A program made the translations under genes and the position numbers. Below are positions 1 through 11,018 of a DNA stretch of 64,000 bases, piece after piece (within the stretch, counting starts at the first letter, position 1; each line of letters starts with the position of its first letter). Source of the DNA: Blasia pusilla (Eukaryota; Marchantiophyta; Marchantiopsida; Blasiales); assembly GCA_050084515.1 (NCBI GenBank), contig CM114272.1, positions 6,448,001-6,512,000 on the forward strand, in the 5' to 3' direction. The notes beneath the pieces are model-generated. The model was given only the letters and a program-made list of their open reading frames with translations, ran no database searches and had not been told where the DNA came from.

Positions 1-542
1 CTGTGAGAGTAACCAACCCATCGAGAGGTGGGGTTGAGATTGACCCACAAGAGGGGACTTGGGTGTGGCAAGCCAGGGTTCCCCAGTCATTCACGTTGTC
101 AAAGGCATTGCACATACCTTCGATGGTGCCTCGACGATCGATAGTGCCCCTAGGTAGAACAGGTGCCTCGACGTCATGAGGAGTTAGAGAAACAACTCCT
201 ATGCCGGCTTAGGTGAAGCCAATGTTGACCATATTGTTGGAGGTGGCCACTAGGGTGAGCCACGCTCCTTTGTTTTTTGCTATGGAGTTGGCAACGTTGG
301 GAGTTGGACCAACGGAGGTGCTCCGACAGGCCGCCATGTTATGTGAGCATGGAGAGATGACTGCCTCTCGTTTAGAGGTAGTTGAAGAGGTGGTGGACTC
401 GCCCTCAAAGCGAGAGCTCAGGACGTCCCTCATTGAGTCATGGCATGTGGCGGCGGTGAAGTTGGTAGATATGCCAGCTCGGCCTGCGATAGAGCAAGCC
501 ATGATCAAACAAGGTGTGATGTTGTTGGATAATCGAGCATAA

Positions 543-735
543 GTGTCTTGCTTGGTTAGTCCTACAAGTACGGTGTACCATCCGCAACGCGTCTTACTTG
601 ATTCGGGAGCGCATCCCTTAATGTTAGGGAAGGCGGCGTATTTGGCGTTAGGATTACAAAAAGGCGACATCGAGCATTGTCCCTTTCAGATACAGACCTC
701 TATTGGGAGCGTATCACCCATGCAATACATGAATT
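543..735 (+). pseudogene. Retroviral-type aspartic protease remnant (Gypsy family B)
   Basis: An open segment of about 64 codons contains LLDSGAHPLMLGKAAYLALG and, further on, HCPFQIQTSIGS. The D-S-G triad followed by a hydrophobic 'PLMLGK' stretch is the form used by pepsin-like proteases in some plant Gypsy polyproteins. The reading frame upstream (213-542) is open but separated by a stop codon at 540-542, and the frame closes soon after the protease. No RT or integrase follows. A parallel copy near 49597 reads DSRAQPLMLG, with the catalytic glycine replaced and a stop shortly after. Both are relics and no active enzyme is expected. Confidence 0.55.
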
Positions 736-792
736 GACAAGAGTTGGTAGTTAGACTCCAGCCAGAGCATGAGTCGGATAGTGCCATGGTGC

Positions 793-1040
793 CATGGTTG
801 CACAAATATAGACAAGTGCTTCCTTAGGACGAACATGGATGGACATGGACAAAAAAATATGGATATGTCCACGGACATGGGTTCCAAGAGATGGGACCCA
901 CACTTTTAGTCCATGATGGAAGGCAATACAAGGATGGGAGGAGCAATGAGTGAGAAGGGAGTGGAGGTGGAGGGAGGAAGAAATGGGGGAGTATGGAATA
1001 CGAAGGCAAGTAAGGAGACGGTTTCTTATCGGCCAGGGTG
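793..1040 (+). mobile_element. Non-autonomous hAT-like element, copy 1 (right end lost)
   Basis: It begins CATGGTTGCAC, one base off the family terminus CAAGGTTGCAC seen at 26980. The interior shares a long block with the copies at 57358-57640 and, inverted, 25195-25438: the run GATGGGACCCACA, then AGTCCATGATG, then a GGAGG-rich tract. No matching right terminus or 8-bp duplication is visible, so this copy is truncated or rearranged. It carries no transposase. Confidence 0.55.
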
Positions 1041-2099
1041 GCAATCAGGTGATGGATAGGTGAGCCATCTATCAATGCAGCTTGCATGAGGTAGTGGTGG
1101 TCGACCGCGTGAGGATACAATGACCACGTTGGCAATGTTCACAGGTGGTGTTAGCGGATCAGGAGGGTTTGAGGAAAGGAGCACACATGCGGAGGACATT
1201 CCGATAGAGGATAGGCCCACGGAGAGACATGTCACGTTGGGTGTCTCTTGCGGTGGTGTGAAGCTTCGTTAGCATTTTTTAGGACGATCGTTTAGATACG
1301 TGGAGTGCAAATGAGCTCATGACGTATATGTGGAGCCGTATCTATGTTTGGAGCAGGGTACGAGAGTGTTAGATCTCTTGGGAGGGATCAACACGGCAGG
1401 TTGCTGGAGTGTGGCAGTGTTGCGAGGATGACGGCACCGATGATGCTAGATATGCATAGGATAGTAGATCATCATGTCAGGTATATATGTATGTGCTATC
1501 TAGAGTTAGGGGGACCCAACTGCCAGCTAGGGGGGGCGGTCATGGGGTCTCGGTGTATATGGGTGAGTGTATTTTATTTATGTGTAGATCTACCCGTATG
1601 TTGGGGAAGATCGGTGTTGTGTGGTGTGTAGATGTGACCAATAATGTGGGTTGTGTAGCGATGTGTATGCGCACGAAAGTTATCGCATCTTATTTCGACG
1701 TAGATAGAGTGCTATCGCGTCGATAGTGTAGTGAGTCAACGGGTTGTTTGGATATAACTTCGTCCCGACATGTCGGATGAGGTTGGAGACAAGCCTGTTG
1801 TATCGAGAACGTCATTTATGAAGATTTCCCTATTGGTTTTAGTTTGTCATATGACCCATTGACCGAGTCAACGGTCATCCAGTAACCTGTACACACTGGT
1901 TACCGTTTGGTAGGACTATTTACCAGCGATGTGGGTTGTGAAGCGATATGTATGATCACGACAACCAAGAAGATAGATGGTTTATTATTTTGTTCTACAA
2001 CATTAAGAAGGAGGGTAAGTCTCGAAGTTTATACCTTGGTTAAGAGTTCTTATGGACTATATACTTGACTTTCCCATTGGTCTAAGAGGATTCGAAAAT

Positions 2100-4140
2100 T
2101 CCTTGTATGGCTTCTCATAATTTGACACTTTATTATCCCAGTGGAAGATTTTGGAGATAATATGTCACGTCATAAGTGCAATTACGAAGAAAGTCATAAA
2201 TAGATGAATAAATGAGAGCATATAAAGGCTACTTTCTTTATGGTAGGTGATAATATTTTGTGGACACAAGATGGTTTTGATATCTAAATAAAATAATTCC
2301 TTTCCCTTGTTTTTCAAATTCAATTGTAGCTAAATTAGCATGCACAACTCATGGATATAATCATGCGTTTGAGCTCCTGATGTTTGCCTCGTGTCTCTAG
2401 AACTCCCTCATCATATATGTCATCCACACATGTCGTAGTATCAATTGGAGTTAAGTGGAGTGACTAAATTTGGACAGTTTCTAGTGCAAAGAATAACGTG
2501 AAATGATAATCTATTCCCGTAAAAACGCTAGGGCTAGAAAAAGCTTAATCTTACCTTGCACCTTCAAGGGCATAGGAGCAAGCCCCTGCAGTTTTTTGCA
2601 ACCACCATCTCTAAATTGTAAAGGTAAGTGTTAAAAAAAATTCTTACAAATTCTCATTCACAATACTATTTTTACATAAATTTGAAGTATATATCAAAAC
2701 TAGTATTTGATGAAAGAAATCGAGAGAAGGCACACCCTCATTAATATCATGAGGGGTAGAGGAATACCACAAATTTTCCGTCTCCTCTAAAACGAGACAC
2801 ATGGTATATGGGGAAAAGTCTTTCCTTTAGCAAAGCTCCTTTTAGCTCCGGCGAGACTAGGGAACTAATGAACTAGAATAACGCCACGCTGATCATGAAA
2901 AACTCTAGACTTAGAGGTTCTTTCATGTCATATAAATATAAAGATTTAGTGTCATGCTAGTTTTTTTTAGACATTTATGTGTAGTTTTGAAGATGTCTAG
3001 AATAATTTCATTCAAGTGTAAGAAATAAAGGAAAATATAAGTGCACCTTGGCTCAATTAACATACTAAAAAGGGAGTACCTCATATTTCCAAGAGAAGGG
3101 ACACTCTTCACTAAAAACTTTCGAAGAAATACATGGAAAGAAATTGTAACAAGAAAACCTCCCGAAAACTGTCATGCTAGCCTCTTGGCTTTTTTAAGTA
3201 TCTTTCTTTTTTCTTGCTTACTACAAAGTCTCACATGAGATCCCATAGAAAAATCCTTTTCACCTCCATGGGAGGTAAAGAGGATAATTATTTCATTTGA
3301 ATTAAGTGTATGTAGTAAGATATAGTAATAAAATATGATAGACATGGGCTTCCTCTCATGTGTCTCAAGGGTATGGTAATGTATGGTAATTCTCATTAAG
3401 GACCCTTACTCTTTCTCATGCTTCCCCTATTTTGATCACATTTTGGTCCTAACTCAATTAAGCTAAAAATATCATTCCCACTCTCTACACCTTAAAAAAA
3501 AGATAATAATGGTTAGGGATGGTTGGGGACCAAAAGATAGATATAATAATAAACCTGCTAGACCTTAAAGTAGGATAGCTTTCTTCGAAACCTTCAAGTA
3601 GAAATATTGCCAAGGCTTATTTATCCACCTGAAGAGAGTTTTATCCAACCAAAGAGATAGTTGCCAACTACTTGGAAATAATGGACTCTTATAGACAAGG
3701 TCTCAATGTGGAGCTTACAACTACTTGGAATCTAGGGACTCCTTTAGACGTTACAGCAAGGTTCTTATGGCTGTGTTCACAACTACTCGGAGTTTATGGA
3801 GTCTTATAGACTTCTTAATAAGGGGACGGAAAGGGTACTTAAAATAAATTACGTTCAAACCCTAAATTGGTCATAGTCTTATTAAGGGGACGGCAAGGGT
3901 ACTTAAAATAAATTAAGTTAAAACCCTAAATTGGCATGACCGAGCAAATGAAAGACCCACTAGAAGAGCATCCTAACTACTCTCTAGTTACCCTGGATTG
4001 AGTGACACTTGACTAAACTAGCTACCTCGAATTGACCTAAAGGTGACTAAATGATGGCGACTAAATGATCTTCCTGAAACCTGCTTAACTGATGGACCAG
4101 ATCCCGCCATTATAAAAATCCTCTTGGTGCTTCCATGTAG
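2100..4140. other. Gene-free AT-rich stretch
   Basis: Open frames are short and show no recognisable motif. The only structure I can support is the 64-bp direct repeat listed at 3814-3936. The right part leads into the APETALA2-like gene and may contain its promoter or unrecognised 5' exons. Confidence 0.5.
3814..3936. repeat. Two-copy direct repeat, about 64-bp period
   Basis: The blocks starting at about 3814 and 3878 share TTAAKAAGGGGACGG, then AAGGGTACTTAAAATAAATT, then AACCCTAAATTGG, with only a few differences. The second copy follows the first directly. It lies about 600 bp upstream of the APETALA2-like start codon. I see no coding or regulatory role. Confidence 0.8.
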
Positions 4141-4548
4141 TATTTAGGAGTCGAGAACTTGTAGCTAGTGGGAGTGGAACACCAAGCTTACTTAGAGACT
4201 TGTTGGAGGCTTAGGAGATTTGGGAGGAAGGAGGTCACTCTTCCAAGCTGTGCGGTCTACTTCAATTTTTAGTGTAGGATCAGGGGTGAGTTAACTTCCA
4301 TTCTCTGAATGAATTGCAGTTCTCTATCATTGACTTTCCAAGGCCTTCAAGGCTCTCCTAGTAGATCATAAAGGTGGCTTCTCCCAACTCCTAGATAGAC
4401 TATCATGGTATGTTTCTACCTTGAAAATCGGTGAATTTCCTCATTTTATGGAGGATTATCCGAAAAAGTCTCTCTCGAGATAACCCTTATCTGCGAATCT
4501 GTACATATGTAGAGTTGCAGAAGACCAAGAAATTCTTTAGAGTTGGGC

Positions 4549-6565
4549 ATGGCGTTGTCTAATTGGTCAGCCCTAATGGAACGAAACGGAGCTTTGCAAA
4601 AGAAGAACCCATTAAGACCATATAAAGGTGTGTCGTTCTACAAGAGAACGGGCCGTTGGGAGGCAAATTTGTGGTATGTCCACTATTTGTGCCCATTCTT
4701 CCACATGATAGGTTTTCTTCTCAATTCCGTTGGATGTAGGCTTTTTGCAGAAGTGCAAAAAGCCTTCTCAACTTTTTTCTTGTAGAGCTTGTTGGTAACT
4801 GATCTCTGCAAAGCTTCTCTCGATTGGTTTTATATGAGAATTGTGGTGGTGATATATGCAGGTTCGAAGGCAGGCAGTATTATCTAGGTATGAATAATGG
4901 TGTGACTAGGGAAGTTTCACTTGCTATTCACTGCTATTGTGAATTTTTATTTGTATGAATTATTTTTAATGAGTGCCTTAATCTTTGCACTGACGATTAT
5001 GGTTGCTGTGGGCAAAAAAATTTGCAGGGGCTTCCTCTTCTGCCCTTGAAGCTGCAAGGTGAGATTCAGCTTTCTCTGATCTCCCAATTGTCTTCTGAGT
5101 AGGTATCAGTAAATGAGTTTAATGTGTGCTCAAGAAACTGTCCTACTCAAGGCATAAAACATTCAACTTGACATAAGATTCTGACTCTACAAATATGGCT
5201 TCAGGGCTTATGATAAGGGAGTTTTAAAGACAAGAGGGAGACATGATGAACTGGAGCTCAACTTTCAGCCCCAGCATTATGTCGATGACTTACCCATGGT
5301 AAATCAGCTACGATTCGAATATGAAAAATGCGAAATACGAGTTTTAAAAAAATTTCATCTGCAGAATGTTGTCACCCACCAAAAATAAAATTCTACTGTA
5401 CATGCCTTCATTAATATATAGCGTGAATTCATTTGTCAATATACAGCTGACCCCTTCATCTAAACGTGATAGATGACCGTGCTGAGCTTCAAGGATTATC
5501 TACAATATCTTCGAACCTTGACGAGGAGAACAAAGTGTCAATTCATGAGTAAGCCACACAAAGAATTTCTCATAGACGAGCAAGGCCGATGGGAAGTCAA
5601 GTATCTGGTCCAGAAGTACCCTAAACCAAGGTCTATACTTCGAATCAAACCTTCTCTCCAAATGTTGAAAATTCATACCATGTATCTTTATAGATTCTTG
5701 GTTCATAGATTGGAAGATATGACTTTGCTGATGATTGTGAGTGATTCTTTCTGTGTCTCAGGTACGAATTAATAGGGTGGTTTGAGGATCAAGAGGAAGC
5801 CTTGAGGTGAGTGGTTCCAAATAGTCATATTATAGTTAATATAACTTAACTTTCGAGTCTTTTGGGAGTTGCTTAAACATGGATTGCCATTTTGGTGTGG
5901 AGATATACTCATTTGAGCATGTGAGTTCACAGGGCTTACAATGAACGAGCAAATGCCCAGGAGACCAGCAGCCCCACCCACAAGACTTTCATTACACAAT
6001 TTGAAGGTTGGTCGCAAGCTTCGATAATCCGATTGGATCAAATCTAATGCATATCTACCATAGTATTCATTCACAAAATGGTCCTGATTATTTAATTTCT
6101 CAAGATGGTATCCTAAAAGCAGGAGTATCTTGGCTATAAAGTATATATAATGAATCGTTCTAATATTAAAAGATGGGACCAATGTTCGCGTATGCAGCAG
6201 ATGACTCCCAGACTTCCAAGGAGTTGATGAATGGGACGTACGTACACCAAGAGGAGGAGGAGGAGCTTAGCACTGGAAATTTTCCCTTGCCATCCCAAAC
6301 TTGGCACACTCCACTTTTGCCCTTGGTAGCCCAAACTTGGCACACTCCAACTTTGCCCTTGGTAGCCGAAATTTGGCACACTCCAACTTTGACCTTGGCG
6401 GCCGAAACTTGGCAAAATCCAACTTTGCCCTTGGCAGCCCAAACTTCGGACCACCAAGATGAAACTGAAGAGAGTAGCAGTCCACCTTCAGGGTTCATTG
6501 ATAGTCCTACGATTATTGCAGCTGAAGCTCTACTTCAAATGCGCGGAGATGTGAGCTGGAAATGA
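4549..6565 (+). CDS. APETALA2-type transcription factor, divergent, two AP2 domains
   Basis: AP2-family proteins are nuclear DNA-binding regulators of development. Eight exons join in phase: 4549-4673, 4862-4887, 5028-5058, 5205-5298, 5473-5630, 5762-5806, 5933-6006, 6198-6565 (306 aa). Exons 2 and 3 are 26 and 31 bp, the micro-exon sizes typical of APETALA2 genes. AP2 domain 1 (about residues 25-85) shows YKGVSFYKRTGRWEANLW, then YLG, EAARAYD and ELNF. Domain 2 (about 112-184) is badly eroded: GRWEVK, ELIGWFEDQEEALRAYN and TQFE remain, but the opening YRGV is gone. The tail has an acidic run, four 12-residue repeats and a Ser-rich end. The ATG at 4549 follows an in-frame stop at 4510; an upstream exon joined by splicing cannot be excluded. 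No N-terminal EAR motif is seen. The family is certain; activity of domain 2 is doubtful. Confidence 0.88.
6296..6439 (+). repeat. Coding 36-bp minisatellite (four 12-aa repeats)
   Basis: Four head-to-tail 36-bp units lie in the last exon of the APETALA2-like gene and encode variants of QTWHTPTLPLVA (residues about 218-265). Because the unit length is a multiple of three, copy-number change keeps the frame. Unit 4 reads ETWQNPTLPLAA, so the array has begun to diverge. Confidence 0.9.
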
Positions 6566-6647
6566 GGAAGCTTAGTTGCACACGTACTATTTTAGGTCTT
6601 CTATTTGTGCGGGTCGTGTCCAAGTGAAGGAAGCAAGAGCGAATACG

Positions 6648-6748
6648 GATCCTAGATCTATGGAAGATGGGTAGCGCTGACATGAATCCTCCATCTATGG
6701 AGGATAGGTAGAGCTGACATGGATCCCAGATCTATGGAGGATAGGTAG
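6648..6748. repeat. Three-copy 37-bp tandem repeat
   Basis: Three units share ATCTATGGARGATRGGTAG and two of the junctions carry GCTGACATG. They begin 83 bp after the APETALA2-like stop codon, so they probably lie in its 3' untranslated region or just beyond. Confidence 0.8.
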
Positions 6749-7015
6749 ATGAAGTTCCTGAAAGGAAGAGGCGCTTTATCGTATAACCTCTAAATATCAT
6801 GTAACTGCAAACATTAGAACAATGAGTAAAAAAATGGAAAAAAAAACGTCGATCATGTGTATCAAACTTATGCATGAGATGGTATATTTCCGAATTCTTC
6901 CATGGAAAGAAAAGTAACTTCGGAGTCATCATTTCAAGGAATGTAAAGACCATTTCGGATATGAGATGGCAACAAACACCGACTGAACCATACGAGTGGC
7001 AGAATTCGGAACTCA

Positions 7016-7053
7016 TGTTGACGCTTGAGGACCGGCGTCCTCGAGCGTCAACA
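7016..7053. repeat. Near-perfect hairpin, 17-bp arms, 4-nt loop
   Basis: The left arm TGTTGACGCTTGAGGAC (7016-7032) pairs with 7037-7053 with a single mismatch around the loop CGGC. No T-tract follows and no gene ends here, so it is not read as a terminator. Confidence 0.85.
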
Positions 7054-7374
7054 AAGGGATGGACGGGATGAGCTACACAACTCCAAATATGACGGCGCTA
7101 CGCCGGTCCAGAAGAACATCTGCCGATCGAATATTGCTGAGATCCTGGCTCGCTCGACCGATCTGGAGCGATGCACTACGCTCGAGCTCGAGCGCTTGCG
7201 TCGCATGCGCACGATGCCGCTCCACAATCGCCTGAGAGCGCACGGACGGAGTGATCGATCGCGCGCAGGTAGAACCGAGGAACGCTTGTTGCTGTCGTCG
7301 TGCGCCGACTCCCATGTGCACAATACACTCGACAAGGTAGGTCTCTGGATGCTCTCGCGGATACGGTGAAGTAA

Positions 7375-7391
7375 GTACGTACGTACGTACG
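7375..7391. repeat. Short GTAC tetranucleotide repeat
   Basis: About four units of GTAC stand in a locally GC-rich stretch (about 7020-7580) that otherwise holds only overlapping short frames. Confidence 0.8.
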
Positions 7392-10300
7392 CACTGGTTC
7401 GCTGCCCGACCCCAGACCCACGGCCGAAGCTAATCCACCGTGTGCGCCCGCACGACTATCATCATCAGGATTGGAGTCGGCGAGCTCGATGTCCACATGC
7501 TTGCGCATCCGATGAGCCCGCTCTGGATCCGCAAGAACTGAGATGTCATTCACAAGGCCCAACAACATGCGATACACTGGGTTTTGGTGTGATTTCTCAG
7601 TAGAGAAGGTCTCTTTTTCTTCTCATATAATGGACAAGGGTTTGGTGTGATTTTTCAGTAGAGAAGGTGTCTTTTTCTTCGCATTGAATCAAGAAGGCTT
7701 TGATCCCCTACGTGCTACGATGAGACTTCAGGAGTGGGGATGAAGAAGGATTTGATACACTCGCCCGAGGAAAAAGATGCAAGCCTTGAGGCCCCGGTGT
7801 AGATGTCCGCTCCTCATTACTCGAAAGAAATCATGTGCCTACGCAGATGGTAGCATTTCTAAACGTCCATCGAGCTTACGCGCGGGAAGAGCATATCGGA
7901 GATCCATGTGCGAGATCGTTTGAGGAATTCTGTGTCAAAATCAATGTTCCCAGACAATGAATAAGACCATCTCCAAATTGTGAGCGGAATTTTTCGCGAA
8001 GCAGTGTCGATGGGGGATATAAAGAGTTTATTTCGCCTTTGAATCACAGCTTAACAGGGCAGGGTCAGCGGCTCCTCCAGCATGAGCATGCCGTCGCCGT
8101 TCGAGGTTGGTCTGGAAGTGCCAAATTGACGCTTGTAAATGGGATTAAGAGCCCCGTCTTCTTATGATCGTGGACTACATATTTAGGGTTCAGTAAGGAA
8201 TGCAACTATGGGTCTGTGCGATCATATAAAAGTATGTGGCATTGATGAGAACGTGGGGAATGTTGGTCCAGAGCAAGAAATCAAACTTCATGAAATTTGA
8301 AGATGCCGGCCGTCGCAGCGAATCCACACTTTTAGAATTTACCAAAAAAAGTCCTCACTCCACATTTCAAAGCTCCCTGTAATCACCGGTATGTTCGAAT
8401 GACTTCAAAAGTCCACATGAATAAGCTTTAAGCAAAATTCTCTCACTGTAGTGCAATTGGTGGATGGAGAATGCTTCGCTTAGCTCCATACGCATGACAG
8501 AATTCGGAAGGTGTGCACATTTATATAGAGACGAGAATCGAGTGAAAGTTTGATCTACAATTTCCTCAAATGGAAGAATTCGAAGCGAGTAGGAAACACG
8601 ATTTCGCAAGAAATGTGATACTCTCAAGCTTAGTCAAGCATGGTTAAAAATTATCACGTGCACGTGATGAGCCTCTGAACTCGAGAAGGGGATCGAATTT
8701 TTCATCATCTGACACTATATTGCTATGGTCAAGCACCAAATCAAATTGACGTGATAGGTCGTAAGCTGTCTCGACCCTTCCACCTCCACGAGAGAGATTC
8801 AACAGGGTTAGAGGAACTCGATTGAAGGCCCAAGAAGCTCCACTGTTCGGATGCTGACAGAATTCATAAGGTGTCATCTGCTCGTCAATCTGAGAAAATG
8901 GACGACGTTGCTTTGAATGACAATACTTTTTGACTCAATTAGCTCTATGAAAGCACTGCTTGAACTCCGAGAGCTGAATTACTCTATCAGAGATGTACGG
9001 CGTCTTGCAGACTCTTGCAATTGGACATATATCAACAGTCAGACAAGTCAGAAATATAAGCTGCCTAGCTAAGACCGCGGAGATTCATAAAATCCCGATG
9101 CGATTCTCTCCAGAATTTGTCGTCCCCATAAGTCGATACTATCTAATGGCTCGCAGGACTTGAAAATCTCTACATTTTCGACTGTTGAATTCATGGGCTT
9201 TAATCTGGAGCCCTCTCGAGGCATCGATTCTCCTCCAGAGGAGACTTCAGCACAGAGATTAGGAAGCGTGAAACTATCGCGATTCGTCCTGGATACTGAA
9301 CACGTGCATATGCACTCCACTTTACGCAATCCATGAGTAGTTGCTCCAGCTTGTGAACTAGTAGAGTGCAGACTAGAGATTGGAAGGTTCCAACTTCCAT
9401 TGACAAGGGTCACTCCATCCTCTGAACGCCACTTTTCGTCCATGGTAGCGGGCCTGGAGGTGCCGTCAGCTGCTTCGCGCTCGAGTCTCCTGGGTTTCTG
9501 GGCGGACGAGCTGCGGGAGAGGAGAATGGTTCCCGGAGAAGGTTTCCTCCTTCTTCTGGCAACAGGCAAAAGTATCAATGATTTCCCTTCCCCGTCGTGC
9601 AGCTGCAGCTGTGTCGAAGCCGAGTTCGATTTCCTTCCCATTATTCAATACTGCAAGGATCTTGACTGGTGTCCCCGTCTAGTCGAGTTCTGTTTTCAGA
9701 ATGACTTCTCCAGCCACACTCAAACGGATCTCAGACTTGTAACAGCTGGGAGACTTCTTCGAAGAGAACAGAAATCCCACCTTGAAACAAGAAAGAGAAA
9801 ACGTCCAAAATCTAATCTGAGCGACTTCGAACCCTATCCACACATTGACTGAGGTAAACGCCTCTCGACTGAGCCTCCTCTTCTTAATCTCCACAGACTA
9901 TCCAACACGGTGAACCCGTACGCTCTCACTGGGACATTGCAGGGCTGTGCTCCAAACCTCCTATCGCTAGATTATGCTAGGGTAAATCTGACGTATACTT
10001 CACCTAGCTGCCTCCTGTACATGTCAAATGCAGGCCTCCTGAGTCGCGTTGTGTCGAAGCAGGGTGAGCTCCAGGCGAATTTTAAGATGGTACAGCTGTA
10101 GACTACTTGCCTGTCAGAAAGACTGATCTACGAAGATATAGGTGGCAGCAACATCCTTGGAGAGTAAACAAGTGATGCTGCAGCTACAGCACAAGAATTC
10201 GAACTCCGAGGGGGGCACATTGAACAGTCTACTACCATGCGCCAGCTATCATAATTTTGACGGGAGCGATGTCGTGAGCAATCGGCCACGAACCAGATAG

Positions 10301-10396
10301 CTGGGAGTGCCCTAAGGCTCTTCGCTGCACGATGATTCCTGTTATTTGTAATCCGAGTACTATTCGTCGATCCGATCCACAATCGATGATCCAGTT

Positions 10397-10473
10397 TCGA
10401 CTGAAACAGCGCGAGCGGCAAACTGCGGCAAACGTCGATCCACACAGTTTGCCGCTCGCGCTATTTCAGTCGA
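10397..10473. repeat. Long hairpin, 29-bp arms, 19-nt loop
   Basis: Arm 10397-10425 is the reverse complement of 10445-10473 with one mismatch in 29. The shared core is GCGCGAGCGGCAAACTG. Arm length and loop size resemble a short foldback element or a small-RNA precursor, but no terminal signature or target duplication is visible. Confidence 0.88.
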
Positions 10474-10979
10474 GAATCGGCACAAAGATTATTTTGGAAG
10501 TAGAAATTATTTGCGTGTGCCATACCACTATTTGCAAACCCTAAACCTCAAGCTGAAAGCGGGGATATGCGTTCGGGGTACCGCCCTTGTCGCATTTGTG
10601 ATGAGGCAGGTAATAGTGTCCTCAGAGCTGTTGCAGACAATGCTGCTCTAGCATGATGGACCCTCGCTTCTTTGGGAGGTAGAGTCCTCCGGAGATCCGC
10701 ACGCGGTCCTGCGAGCTGCAGTGCAGAACAAGACTACGGTTGAAACACTTACTGTTTCCTGAGGATAATTCTTCCGATCCCGAATCGGTGCCTACACTAG
10801 AGGTGCTCGCTCGCGCAGTACGTCTGTTGCTGTATCGGCTGGAAGAGCCGGATTGGAATGGAAGTCCACTTGTCAACGCCCATTGACAAAGTGATTGAAG
10901 GGATGTCGAAATCGATGCAGTAGAGGGAGAGGAACTGTGCGGGGATTAGACACATGGCCGCGTGAGCCTAGGCAAACGA

Positions 10980-11018
10980 AACGTTGCTTTCTTGGAAGGT
11001 AGCCAAGAAAGCAACGTT
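10980..11018. repeat. Perfect hairpin, 16-bp arms, 7-nt loop
   Basis: AACGTTGCTTTCTTGG (10980-10995) and its exact reverse complement (11003-11018) flank the loop AAGGTAG. No gene end or T-tract lies next to it. Confidence 0.88.

Larger units (their letters stand above)
1..2100 (+). mobile_element. Degraded Gypsy-like LTR retrotransposon, family B
   Basis: The stretch reads as a decayed gag-pol remnant followed by non-coding, LTR-like sequence. Its core is an aspartic-protease-like segment at 543-735. The same sequence order recurs at about 49200-50700 in the same orientation: the protease segment near 49597, then a block beginning GAGTGTTRGATCTCTT near 50283 here matched near 1363. Part of it (about 1408-1600) recurs inverted at 45060-45256. 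Three copies in one window show it is a dispersed repeat. I cannot fix LTR ends, a primer-binding site or target duplications. Placement in Gypsy rests only on the protease style. A hAT-like insertion lies inside it at about 793-1040. Confidence 0.55.

Noticed and set aside
6166-6498. Minus-strand frames of 72-110 aa with regular repeats
   Set aside because: They are antisense shadows of the coding minisatellite in the APETALA2-like gene.
9069-9852. Overlapping 190-aa (minus) and 150-aa (plus) open frames
   Set aside because: They lie on opposite strands over the same DNA, have no recognisable domain, and one minus frame with 'ELGFDTAAAARRGREI' only superficially resembles an AP2 core without the YRGV or WLG parts.
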